Shown piece by piece: positions 42,780-53,448 of a stretch of DNA of 64,000 nt (the first letter of the stretch is position 1; each line of letters begins with the position of its first letter). A program made the translations under genes and the position numbers. Below the pieces are notes generated by a model. The model had not been told where the DNA came from, made no database searches, and saw only the letters and a list, made by a program, of their open reading frames with translations. The stretch is taken from the NCBI GenBank assembly GCA_963422595.1, contig OY730298.1:1674001-1738000 (forward strand), read 5' to 3'. Source of the stretch: G963422595 sp963422595. Lineage in GTDB: Bacteria; Pseudomonadota; Gammaproteobacteria; UBA4575.

Positions 42780-45728
42780 GGTTTGCCTCGCCGAGCAGTA
42801 TGCTCAGGACGTCTTCCACTACCCGACTGCGCGTGCCTTTGTCAAGGGCAAGAAGCGGCTGGTACAGGGACGCACGCAGCCGTCGTCGTTCGTCGGCATT
42901 GAGGGCTGCATTGGGAAAGCGGACGCGGAGCGATTCGGCTTTCTGTGCCAGGTGTAACGTCGAAATGCCGACCGCATTCAGACCCGTATCATCCTTCAAC
43001 CTCCAATGTATGGCAAACGCGCGTGGTGAAAGCCCGCTTTCCCGCGCTGCATTGAGAGCTGTCTGCTTTTCCTGAGCAAGTCCAGCCAACAGTTCCATCG
43101 CCGCAAGCCCAGTGGTCTTGCGATCTTTCAAATTGTCCAGGACGCGCTCGGCACGCTCCCTGATTGGCTGGAGTATGGGCGCCGTGTCCGGATTGTCTTC
43201 GACTTCGACCCGCAGGCCGCGCACGAGGTTGAATACCCTGGCCTCATCGGTGCCCGGTTTGCATCGAAGCGCTTCAAGGGTGCTTACGTCGAAGGTCACC
43301 GCTTTCGTCAGGTAGCCAAAACCTTCCTGTGCGGCACTCTCCTGTACCATATGGCGTGTCTTGTTGGCCAGGTCTGCCACGTAGCTGCCGCGCGGCACGT
43401 AAGCATTGCGCACGGCGGCATAAAGTTGCGCGAGTCGTTTGAACATGTCAACGTGATCGCGCAGTGCCGACGAGGGCGATAAAATCTCCCACAGTGCCTC
43501 GATCTCCTGGTAATCATCGAAGAACTCTTTGCGCAACTGCGGCTCCAGAAAGCGACCGTAGATGATCTTTTCCAGACGCTCGTCTTCGCCATCACTGCTT
43601 CCCTTTGCTGCATCTTCGTTGAGGTAGTTCTGCTGCGCCTGCGCAATCCTGTGGTAGAAGTTCTGCATCAGCAAGTCGAGGCCTTCGATGACCCCGCTTA
43701 CGTCAGACGCATCAAACCGCAGTGCCTTTTGCAGTTCGCGCAGTACGCCGACAAAATCGACAATGAGGCCAATGCGTTTATGGTTGCCATCCGCATTCGC
43801 GTAAGGCCGGTTGAGGCGTGCGATGGCCTGCAAGAGGACGTGGTCACGCATCGGTTTGTCGAGATACATGCAGTACAGCAGTGGCGCGTCAAAGCCCGTC
43901 AGCAGCTTGTCGGTCACAATGAGAATCTTCGGGTTCTTGTCCGGTTTTTTGAACATCAGACGCACGTCCGCCTCACGCTGCGGTGAAAGCTGGAGGTGCG
44001 CGACCAAAGGACGGTCAGTGGTGTCGGCCACGTTCGCGGTGTACACGGCTTCTGACCATTCCACGGGCAACAGTCTGTCAAGCGCGCGCTTGTATTTGGC
44101 ACAGGCTTCACGATTCACGCCGACCAGAAACGCTTTGTAACCGAGCGGCACTACGTTTTCCTGAAAATGCTCTGCTACAAAAGCTGCGACCTTTTCAATG
44201 CGATCATCGGCGGTCAGAAAAGCGCGCAACCCGACAGCACGATCAAGGACTTTGTTAAGCTCATCAATATCCGTGATGCTCTCGGCCTCGGCTAACTTGA
44301 AAAATTCCTTGTCTAATTGCTCGGCCGGCACCGTCATGTCACTGGGCGCCATCATGTGGCAGATCGGCAACGTGGTTTCATCGTCAATAGATTCGGCGAT
44401 GGAATATTTGTCGAGATACCCTTGCTCGTCTTCCTCACCAAATATCCTGAAGGTGCCTTCCCCCTGATGTGTCCTGGCGATTGGCGTACCAGTGAAGCCA
44501 ATGATGGTGGCATTCGGCACCGCCGCCATCAGACAGGTGCCAAGCTCTCTGGCCACCGAGCGGTGCGCCTCATCAATGAACACGTAGACGTTATCGCGGG
44601 TGTTGGCGTCTTTTCCGACGCTTTCGAACTTGTGGATCATAGAGAGAATCAGACCGCGCTTGTCGGTTTGGAGTATATCCTGAAGTGCGGCCCCGGAAGC
44701 TGCGCGCCAGACCGGTATATCCTGTTGTTGCATCTCGCCGAGCAGCTTTTCAACCAACCCTTGAGTTGCCCTTCAAGCTCAACGCGGTCGACGACGACAA
44801 TGACGGTCGCATTCTGAAAATCCTGTTTTCGTTCGAGAACCAGACGTGCGGCAGTAAGCAGTGTGAAGGTCTTGCCGGAACCTTGCGTATGCCAGATCAG
44901 GCCCCGCCGTTTCGCCGATTCAGCACAGCGCGCCACGATGCGCTCCACCGCGCGGCGTTGGTGCTGGCGCAGCACGGACTTGCGCGTCTCGCCATCTTCG
45001 ACGTAGAACAGTATCCAATCACGCAGCGTGCGCAGAAAATCGGTCGGTTCAAAGAAGGACTGCACGGCAAATCGATAGCTTTCCTGCGGGCGATCCTTCC
45101 AGCGCACCACGAAACGGCGCGAGGCGTTCCAGGTGACGCCATACCAGTATTCAAGAAGGTGCGTGACGTTGAAAAGTTGTGGAGCGGTAAGTAATTCGGG
45201 CGTCTCTTTTTGGTAGCGGCGTAATTGTGTGATGCCCCGTGCAATCGCATCGCGGTCGTTGGGATTTTTGTGTTCGACGATGGCCACCGGCACGCCGTTG
45301 ATGACAAACATCACGTCCGCACGGTTGCCCTTGCGCGCCACCGGCTTGAGCATCCACTCCCAGGTCACGTGAAAGACGTTATGGCCTGGTGTCTCGAAGT
45401 CAATGAACCGGACGCGGCGTTGCTGCTGGCCGACCTCATCGTACCGTTGTCGCTGACCGCGCAACCAGGCAAGCATTTCGCGATTGCCTTCAATAGTAGG
45501 CGGGATCGCTTCCAACGTCTCAATGATTGAGCAGGCCACCTCTTCCGTCAGCCAGGAGTTGAATTGGCGGAGCTTTACCGCGATCTCATCGCGGAACAAC
45601 ATCCCGGCTTTACTGCCTCGCTTTTGCAAGGCCGCTTCGGGCGGGATCGGTGTCCAGCCAATCTCCTTTGCATGGCGGACCATGGGGAATTGCACCGAAC
45701 CAGCCTCGCTGATGTTGAGTTCAGTCAT
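42766..45728 (-). pseudogene. hsdR: Type I restriction enzyme R subunit, frameshifted
   Basis: ATP-dependent translocase and nuclease subunit, split into two overlapping frames. The N-terminal part (45728 to about 44757) has the nuclease segment GVPVAIVEHKNPN and Walker A HTQGSGKTFT. The C-terminal part (from about 44757) has VFIDEAHRS, GFTGTPIAR and the rest of the motor and the C-terminal helical domain. The junction reads LEGQLKGW then, in the other frame, VEKLLGEMQ. Adding one G at 44754-44757 restores one frame of about 986 codons. It is either a real inactivating deletion or a sequencing error; no slippery heptamer is evident. Confidence 0.88.
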
Positions 45729-45797
45729 AGTTTAGCTTTATTGTAAGATGCCCCAAATGCGGGAGGAAGCTCTGCTGCAAGATGTCAAAATAAAATG

Positions 45798-45826
45798 TTG
45801 ACATACCTTATCCAGTGCGATTCAAT
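45798..45826 (+). promoter_or_regulatory. Candidate promoter of the antisense-strand structured RNA
   Basis: Plus strand: -35 TTGACA (45798-45803), a 17-bp spacer, and -10 TTCAAT (45821-45826). It points away from hsdR and into the structured element at 45848-45904, with no coding gene in that direction. Confidence 0.45.
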
Positions 45827-45832
45827 CTCAGG

Positions 45833-45915
45833 CTGATACCAAAGGTTCCCCTCTGATGACAAGAACCCAAGGGGTTCTCTCCGGAAACGGAGTAGTCGGA
45901 GGGGTCATTTCTTTT
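45833..45915 (+). ncRNA. Candidate structured small RNA in the hsdR-DUF3800 gap
   Basis: An outer stem CCCCTC/GAGGGG (45848-45853 with 45899-45904) and an inner GAC/GTC (45858-45860 with 45895-45897) enclose two perfect hairpins. These are AGAACCC-AAG-GGGTTCT (45862-45878) and CTCCG-GAAA-CGGAG (45879-45892, a GNRA tetraloop on this strand). The U-rich tail TCATTTCTTTT follows, so promoter, fold and terminator-like end all agree on the plus strand, opposite to the operon. It might instead be an operon-internal structure or a mobile repeat. Confidence 0.4.
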
Positions 45916-45932
45916 AAGGGTCAAATAATACA

Positions 45933-46595
45933 TCAGTAGTAATATCTATTCCCTGTCCGGAAGATGTCAAACTCGCTACGCACGGCGGGACAAATTTGGT
46001 TGAACCAAGTCCTTTCTTCCGTCTGCAACTTCCGATGAACAGCCCAGCAACAGTAGTCCGCTACTTGTAAGCCGTAATGAGAACAGGATGCATGATGCAG
46101 AATGCGGTACTTCATTCCGGACGGCAGCATTCTGACAAGCGCTATCCGCACGGCTTTTTCGATAGCTTGCCGTTTCTTGTTCATCGGAATAATGTCGGTG
46201 ATAACGATGATTTCTTCAGCATCGGCATCCAACTCTTTAGGTAAAACAAATTTCAGCAAATGACCAAGCATTTCCGGGTAGAAACGCCTGTCCTTCTGCA
46301 ATGCCGGACCGGTTTTAGCCTTTTCAACTACCAGGCAGTCGATGCGGATGTCGTCGAGATGGTCGCCGATGATATTGAACACCTTGTCGCGCACATACTT
46401 GTTGTCGTCGGCACAGTGGAAACGCTCGTTGTTCAAACCATATTCAAGAAGGTCATACTTGTACGCATCGAGTGCGGCGTATACTGGAAACGGACGACAC
46501 ATGCTGATGCTGGTCAACACGAAGTAGCGGGTTCCATTGGTGCTGAAATCGAAATTGCCTGCTTCGTCGATAAAGATATAGGCGCAGCGGGTCAT
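45933..46595 (-). CDS. DUF3800 domain protein
   Basis: A 220-residue protein with the DUF3800 opening YIFIDEAGNFDFSTNGTRYF, a central acidic segment EEIIVITDIIP, and the C-terminal GLQVADYCCWAVHRKLQ. The conserved acidic residues (D and E of FIDEAGN, D of ITD, D of VADYC) recall an RNase H-like nuclease arrangement, though activity is unproven. It starts 2 bp after the ASCH gene. DUF3800 genes are frequent in defence islands. Confidence 0.8.
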   Translation of the reverse strand: MTRCAYIFIDEAGNFDFSTNGTRYFVLTSISMCRPFPVYAALDAYKYDLLEYGLNNERFHCADDNKYVRDKVFNIIGDHLDDIRIDCLVVEKAKTGPALQKDRRFYPEMLGHLLKFVLPKELDADAEEIIVITDIIPMNKKRQAIEKAVRIALVRMLPSGMKYRILHHASCSHYGLQVADYCCWAVHRKLQTEERTWFNQICPAVRSEFDIFRTGNRYYY

Positions 46596-46597
46596 TC

Positions 46598-47056
46598 TTA
46601 CGCTACATTCTCCAGAGCAAGCCCTGATTGTTTCCCCATTTTTCTAAAAAACCGATTTTCTTGTGGTCGGACATATCGCCAGGATTGCGGAATAACAAAA
46701 CCTGGACATTGACTTCTGATCATGTCCAAAGTTGCGGGGGTTTCACATTCCCAAACATCCGCAATTTTCAAAGCATAAGCGACGTTCTGGTCAGCGTAAT
46801 AGGCTTCAAACTTTCCTCTGTTGATCCCTGCGATTTGCGATACTTTCTTCCATACTTCACCAGGCGTTCCGCTCCATACGCGCTCTACACGAAAACCTCC
46901 GCGAAGTTGTCTGGCCGGGCTGGTAACGTAAACAAACACATCTCGGTTCTCCATAGATGAAGCGACGCGCCTCCGTAATTCGGCTTTTTTCAGACCTTTG
47001 AAAATCAGATCTGCATAGCAAGGTTTTATAGATAAAAGGATTGGTTCCGTTGCCAT
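46598..47056 (-). CDS. ASCH-domain protein
   Basis: A 152-residue PUA-like protein. It opens PILLSIKPCYADLIFKGLKK with AELRRR, as in ASCH proteins, and continues VFVYVTSPARQLRGGFRVER. ASCH domains bind RNA or modified nucleosides; E. coli YqfB hydrolyses N4-acetylcytidine. It lies 2 bp after the GNAT-PIN fusion, whose own C-terminus looks like a second, diverged ASCH domain. Confidence 0.82.
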   Translation of the reverse strand: MATEPILLSIKPCYADLIFKGLKKAELRRRVASSMENRDVFVYVTSPARQLRGGFRVERVWSGTPGEVWKKVSQIAGINRGKFEAYYADQNVAYALKIADVWECETPATLDMIRSQCPGFVIPQSWRYVRPQENRFFRKMGKQSGLALENVA

Positions 47057-47058
47057 TT

Positions 47059-49077
47059 TTACAGATTATCCGGAAACCCCAATCGAAATATTTTTTGGAA
47101 CCTTGTCTTCGGCATTTCTAAAGGGGACTGGGGTGAAAATCCGACTTGATCCTCTTTAAATATTCTTCTTATTGAATTCAGTGAAATTGGTTCTTGAAAA
47201 GAAAATGTATCAGAGAACTTCAATGCCATAATCTCTTTCAAAGGATTACCTTCACACTTTTCATAAATGTCTTTCCATTCAAGTATTCCAAATTTTTTGA
47301 ATTTCCTGAAAAGTGCTTTGGCAGCACCTATCTCAACTTCGTCAAGGTGGGACACTGCAACAACTTGTTGCTGATTTTCACTTACATACCACAAAATACG
47401 AGCGGGGGGCTGAAGTACATTATGATGGGTTTTGCTTCGGTAATATACATTGTCCCAGCGCAGCAGCACACTGACCTTTCCACCAAATAAGTCATTAGCC
47501 GCTTGGTATCTGTCAACGAGGCTGATTGCATAACCTGGTTTAATCGGTATCAAAAAGAACTTCTGGTTTGCCGATTCCAAGTGAAGCGGGGAACAACACC
47601 TTTCAAGGTCAATATCTGACATGCTTTGATAGTTATTTGCGCATTTTCGACACAATTCGTCAATCATAGACAGAACTTCCCCATGGTCCATACAACGGGC
47701 AAAGCAGAATCTTACAAAATTGCCACCACATTTTTTAAACCCTGTCTTCAAAAGATTTGGTATCAGGATGGGAGGAAGAAGTTCACTATCAAAAGTCACC
47801 ATACCCAAGCCATCTTTCACAGCCTTACTGACAGTATCTGTGATCAGAAAAGACTCAAACAGTGGTTGGTCGGCATGTGGTGCTACTCTACCCAAACGTA
47901 CTGTAGAGGTCTCACTTGAAGCATTTTCAAGAACCCGAAGCCCAACAATATCCTCCCCTGTTCGAAGAAAATCACACTCAAACCGACCGGGATTTGCGAG
48001 AAATGATTCCAGTCGCTCCCTGAATCTACCTTGCCTCTCTCCTTGATTGAGGAAAGAAGTAAATTGAAAAGATGCAAGATCGCCAGAGGATAAACGGCAC
48101 CATTCAATATTCTGCCCTGAAATAAAGGTATTTTGATAGAACTGTTTTTCGGAAAGTTCGTGGAGTTGCATAATCAATTCGGTTGGAGACAATATCTTGA
48201 GGTTCGTTACACTGGAAATTTGATCTGAATTGTTCAAGAGAGTGCTGTCTCGGGTAACAAAGATATTTATACTGGATGCAGCAGTCTTTGCTAATTGCCG
48301 AATATCCGATTGATCACTTTCGGTTCTTCCCGGAAGAATGGGTTTTAAGATTTGCTCAAAATACCCAACTAATTTTGTATTGCTTTCCACTCTGCTAAAT
48401 TCGTGTGCTCTTTGTCGGGACTCCTGACGTTGCCCTGAGTCTTGACTACGATTAATTTCGACAAACATTTCATTAGTGATCCAAATTAAAAGAGAATCTG
48501 TTGAAAAATCGTGGAAAAGAGCTTTAGCTGGCTTTGCCTTATCACTGTCTGGCCCATAAAAATCAAAGAAAACATGGGCGTCAACGACAACATCAAGAGA
48601 TTTATCCGACGTTTTTTCCTGGAATAAGCTTAATTGGTCATCAGGAGCCAAGGTGAGATACCATTGAACCAAAAGATGTCCAGACTTGGACCGACCCTGT
48701 TTTTCATCCCAAGGTATAAATCCCAATTTGGGCCACATATTGTGTGCCGGAAAATCACGCCGACAATGAAGCTTTATGAACTTCTGGGTAGTGGCAAACC
48801 CCTTTAGTCTATCAATAAATTTTCTCGCTACGCCTTGACCACGAAAATTTTCAGATACGCAAAGTTGAGCCACGCGAAAACGATCAGGATAGATTGCATA
48901 TAGAAGATAACCTGCAAGTTCACCGTCATTGGTTTTGGCCCCTAATACACCTCCTCTATCAAGATAGTCACGGAGTGCAGCCTGAGGAAGAAACCCTAGA
49001 GTTTGGCTGTTGCGCTTCATTAACTCATCCACTGTATCGAGATCGCAAGTCGTCAATTTTGAGGTGATTACATCCAT
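47059..49077 (-). CDS. GNAT acetyltransferase-PIN nuclease-ASCH-like fusion protein
   Basis: A 672-residue multidomain protein. Residues about 1-140 are a GNAT acetyltransferase (VAQLCVSENFRGQGVARKF with the acetyl-CoA loop RGQGVA). Residues about 162-305 look like a PIN ribonuclease: D166 in VVVDAHVFFD, E203/E207 in NEMFVEIN, D255/D258, and D277 in FVTRDS. Residues about 325-465 may be a second GNAT-like fold without a clear acetyl-CoA loop. Residues about 505-645 resemble ASCH (FFLIPIKPGYAISL, RILWYVSEN, FQEPISLNSIRRIF). It lies 33 bp after hsdS and 2 bp before the ASCH gene. The DNA looks more AT-rich than the flanking hsd genes. Confidence 0.72.
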   Translation of the reverse strand: MDVITSKLTTCDLDTVDELMKRNSQTLGFLPQAALRDYLDRGGVLGAKTNDGELAGYLLYAIYPDRFRVAQLCVSENFRGQGVARKFIDRLKGFATTQKFIKLHCRRDFPAHNMWPKLGFIPWDEKQGRSKSGHLLVQWYLTLAPDDQLSLFQEKTSDKSLDVVVDAHVFFDFYGPDSDKAKPAKALFHDFSTDSLLIWITNEMFVEINRSQDSGQRQESRQRAHEFSRVESNTKLVGYFEQILKPILPGRTESDQSDIRQLAKTAASSINIFVTRDSTLLNNSDQISSVTNLKILSPTELIMQLHELSEKQFYQNTFISGQNIEWCRLSSGDLASFQFTSFLNQGERQGRFRERLESFLANPGRFECDFLRTGEDIVGLRVLENASSETSTVRLGRVAPHADQPLFESFLITDTVSKAVKDGLGMVTFDSELLPPILIPNLLKTGFKKCGGNFVRFCFARCMDHGEVLSMIDELCRKCANNYQSMSDIDLERCCSPLHLESANQKFFLIPIKPGYAISLVDRYQAANDLFGGKVSVLLRWDNVYYRSKTHHNVLQPPARILWYVSENQQQVVAVSHLDEVEIGAAKALFRKFKKFGILEWKDIYEKCEGNPLKEIMALKFSDTFSFQEPISLNSIRRIFKEDQVGFSPQSPLEMPKTRFQKIFRLGFPDNL

Positions 49078-49110
49078 GCTATGCTTTTTCTGTATACGAT
49101 TTGTACAGAT

Positions 49111-50399
49111 TCATGTTTCCATGCAAACATTGGTTGAGTTGGTTTCTGAAAACTCTGAAAAATCAAGATCAGCAACACGGATTTCACCCGTCATCAGTCG
49201 GTGCAGGAGGGCTTTGAAGAGGTCGTTCAGGGTGGTGCGTTTTTTGCGGTGCAGGTCGATTTTTCGGTCGATGGCGTCGAGGATGGTGACGATTTCGTGT
49301 TGTTCGTCAAGAGGGGGATGCGGAATCAGTAACTCTGCCAAGCGGGAGCGGGACAGGTTAGGGATTGTCGTGCGGTTGCCAGCACCTTCGTAAGCGTTGC
49401 GGTGTTTGAAGCCTTCTTCGAGCCATGCCATTGTGAACCGTGCGTGGGTATGGGAGACGTCCAGAGGACGCAGACGGTGAATGTGATTCTGGAAGAGGCA
49501 GACATCAATCTCTGCGTGCCACACTGCGGCGCGTCCGATCTCGCCGCCCTCGCATACGAGGAGGTCGCCCCTGCGCAACAGCTTACGAGACGGGACGTCG
49601 CCTCTAATATACATTTGGCTGACGGTCTGTAGTTCGATACGTCCCCAGTATACATTGGATGTACGGAGGAACGGTGTTCCCTGGTCATCGCTTGCGAGAT
49701 TGCCCTTCAAGGAAAGTCCCTGCTCAATTTCAAAAGCGTTACCGATGGATGTTAATTCCCAACTCTTCGGCAGTGGGCCGATTTCGGTTTCTTTTTGTGG
49801 TTCACCGCGCAGGCCGCAGGTGAACAGTTTTCGCATTGCGGCACGTTTGAGTTTTTGCAGGCATTGGATTTGGTCTAGCTGATTGCGTGATGCTTTTTCG
49901 AAAAGACAAAGTACTTCAGCAATTTCCCGCTGTTCAGCAATTTCCGGTACTGGAACGGGTATCTCGTAAAATGCTTTAGGCTGTACGCGCTGGCGACTTG
50001 GCGTTGACCCGGAGACCAGGCTTTGAGCGATTGGCATAACCCAGTCTGAATACATAAGAAAATAGATAAAATCCTGATTGATATCTTGTCTGGGAGTGAT
50101 GGGGAGCCATTCAGTTGATGCAATGCATCGAAGCGGGCTGGATGATTTGACATTCCATACCTTTTCCACGCGAGGATTCAATTTACCGAAAAGAACGCAT
50201 GATGGCGGGATCAGTAATTTTTGGCTTAGGATGTCATGTCCTCTTGCAATCTGTGGCGTTTCTGCGTTCTGGTAGGCAGGAATGCTGTAGTACTCAAACT
50301 GCTCGCTGGGGAAAAGAAGCGGGTTTAAATTTGTGACACCACCAACATTGAAACTGGCAATAGTCTCCAGTTTCCAACTGTTGGGGAGGGTGTGTACGT

Positions 50400-50403
<4 letters not shown>
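49111..50403 (-). CDS. hsdS: Type I restriction-modification specificity subunit
   Basis: Determines the bipartite DNA target of the HsdMS methylase and HsdRMS nuclease. The 430 residues hold two target-recognition domains. Each is followed by a conserved region: PKAFYEIPVPVPEIAEQREI with coiled coil after it, and LSRSRLAELLIPHPPLDEQH near the C-terminus. The start is GTG at 50403, overlapping the hsdM stop as GTGA, so translation is coupled. Confidence 0.94.
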
Positions 50404-52241
<1,838 letters not shown>

Positions 52242-52244
52242 ATT

Positions 52245-52265
52245 TGCAATATAACTTATATAGCA
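52245..52265. promoter_or_regulatory. Palindromic operator over the hsdM -10 box
   Basis: A 21-bp near-perfect palindrome, TGCTATATAAGTTATATTGCA on the minus strand (centre 52255), with a single mismatched pair. It overlaps the -10 box and ends four bases before the hsdM start codon. It is a likely binding site for the XRE domain fused to HsdM. Confidence 0.6.
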
Positions 52266-52275
52266 GATATGTCAA
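52248..52275 (-). promoter_or_regulatory. hsdM promoter
   Basis: Minus strand: -35 TTGACA (52270-52275), a 16-bp spacer, and -10 TATATT (52248-52253). The start point would fall at about 52241, the A of the hsdM ATG. Confidence 0.7.
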
Positions 52276-52472
52276 GAGAAAAGCGGGGTTGTAACTTTGC
52301 TTTTTACGGATTCTTTGTGGTCTTGGTTATGGGGTTTGCGGGGTTGTCCGCGCAAGCTGGCCTGGCGTTTGATTAAGATACAGTGGTCGCTGTGCCCTAC
52401 CCTGGTGGCGCGCATGCAGCAATGGCGCCGCCTGAGGCTATAAATCACTGGCCGGGGTTATTGAGGGAGTGA
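52269..52472 (+). pseudogene. Remnant of a secreted-protein gene
   Basis: ATG at 52269 opens a 35-codon frame with a signal-peptide shape (basic start, FYGFFVVLVMGFAGLSAQAG). It is cut by TAA at 52374-52376. The same frame continues as DTVVAVPYPGGAHAAMAPPE to a second stop at 52470-52472. It looks like the decayed 5' end of an exported protein, but its identity is unknown. It overlaps the hsdM promoter on the other strand. Confidence 0.35.
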
Positions 52473-52562
52473 AATTCAAGGATGGCGAACGTGTAGATCA
52501 GATCAGCAGCAGGTTGCTAAGTCAGTCAAATGATTTATAGTTAATGATTCTTGCAAAAAATA
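52473..52562. other. Gap upstream of relBE
   Basis: With the pseudogene remnant and two promoters, this completes the 379-bp hsdM-relB interval. No further feature is visible in it. Confidence 0.5.
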
Positions 52563-52590
52563 TTGACTGATGCAAATATAGCCATATTAT
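52563..52590 (+). promoter_or_regulatory. relBE promoter
   Basis: -35 TTGACT (52563-52568), a 16-bp spacer, and -10 TATTAT (52585-52590), 36 bp before the antitoxin ATG. The antitoxin's own ribbon-helix-helix domain would be the expected repressor. Confidence 0.6.
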
Positions 52591-52626
52591 TGGGGTAACA
52601 GGTTTAATTTATAACATGGTGTGATT

Positions 52627-52869
52627 ATGGCTACATCTATAAGCGTTTCTGCAAATATCCCCGTGGAGCTTGGTGAAATGCTAAACAAAGTTTCGCGGGC
52701 TGAAGAGAGATCTAAAAGCTACTACATCAGAAAAGGGCTGGAGCAATTATTGAAAGATAAGCTTGAAGACTTAGAGGACTACGAAGAGGCAAAACAAGCT
52801 CATAATGAATTTGTTGCGTCTGGTGAAGAAGGTGTGCCTTTTGATGAAGTTTTTAGAAACGTAAAATAA
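52627..52869 (+). CDS. RelB/DinJ-type antitoxin
   Basis: An 80-residue protein. The N-terminal ribbon-helix-helix (SISVSANIPVELGEMLNKVS then SKSYYIRKGLEQLL) is the DNA-binding and dimerisation part. The acidic C-terminal half (LEDLEDYEEA) would wrap the toxin. I start at ATG 52627 (MATSISVSANIP); a GTG lies two codons upstream. The toxin gene follows after 5 bp. Confidence 0.88.
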   Translation: MATSISVSANIPVELGEMLNKVSRAEERSKSYYIRKGLEQLLKDKLEDLEDYEEAKQAHNEFVASGEEGVPFDEVFRNVK

Positions 52870-52874
52870 CTAAT

Positions 52875-53138
52875 ATGACGTGGATATTTAAGTTTTCAAA
52901 AAAAGCAGAAAAACAGTTTAAAAAACTTGATGCTAAAATACAGTCAAGCATTAAAAAAGCTGTTTATGAAAGATTGGTTGTAAATCCTCAATTAGCTTTA
53001 ATTCCTCTAACAGGCGACAAGGCAGGGCTTTATAAGTTCAGGATAGGAGATTACAGGTTGTTATGTTCAAGAAATGATAAAAAGCTACATGTTTTGGTCG
53101 TTAAAGTTAAACATAGAAAAGAAGTTTATAGAGGATAG
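52875..53138 (+). CDS. RelE/ParE-family toxin
   Basis: An 87-residue basic protein with the RelE-fold segments WIFKFSKKAEKQFKKLD, GDKAGLYKFRIGDYRLLC and VLVVKVKHRKEVY. The basic residues near the C-terminus, used for ribosome-dependent mRNA cleavage in RelE, are present. It is AT-rich compared with the hsd genes, suggesting separate acquisition. Confidence 0.88.
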   Translation: MTWIFKFSKKAEKQFKKLDAKIQSSIKKAVYERLVVNPQLALIPLTGDKAGLYKFRIGDYRLLCSRNDKKLHVLVVKVKHRKEVYRG

Positions 53139-53163
53139 GTGCAGGCTTTATTGATCTCTTTAA

Positions 53164-53328
53164 TCGTATTGGCAGCTTCGTCAGAGAACCATTGACCGTC
53201 TCTGGAAAGTGCTTATTGATGTATATGAACTACTTGAACTCTTAACGACTGATGAATTTCTTCGTATTGATACGCCTCGGGAAAATCCCCTCGTTCACGC
53301 TTTCTTGTTTTTGAAAAAGACTAAATAA
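53164..53328 (+). pseudogene. 3' remnant of an unidentified gene
   Basis: An open frame of 54 codons without ATG: WQLRQRTIDRLWKVLIDVYE, then LLELLTTDEFLRIDTPRENP, ending FLFLKKTK and TAA at 53326. It reads like the C-terminal end of a real helical protein whose 5' part was lost. A GTG at 53209 could start a 39-codon product. With the attC-like site it accounts for most of the 304-bp gap between relE and the HEPN-like gene. Confidence 0.3.
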
Positions 53329-53360
53329 TACAACTATTCCTTTGGGTTTTGATACTTGGA

Positions 53361-53448
53361 GCCCTGACGCCTGTATAACGGGTAGGCCACAAAGCGTAGA
53401 TTTGACTGTCCAGCCACGAAGTGGCGAGCGTTGATAAACTTGTTATGC
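53361..53448 (-). other. Integron attC-like site at the 3' end of the HEPN-like gene
   Basis: On the minus strand the site opens GCATAAC, whose TAA is the stop of the HEPN-like gene. It continues AAGTTTATCAACG, a hairpin GCCAC-TTC-GTGGC, and closes with GTTATAC and AGGCGTCAGGGC, where attC sites have GGCGTTRRRY. Size (76-88 bp), core-like ends and a stop codon inside the first core fit an integron cassette end. The inner L boxes pair poorly, and no integrase or second attC is in the window. Confidence 0.35.

Noticed and set aside
45848..45904. Hammerhead-ribozyme-like CTGATGA followed by GAAA
   Set aside because: The GAAA is the loop of a perfect CTCCG/CGGAG hairpin and the helices do not fit hammerhead stems II and III, so the match is probably chance.
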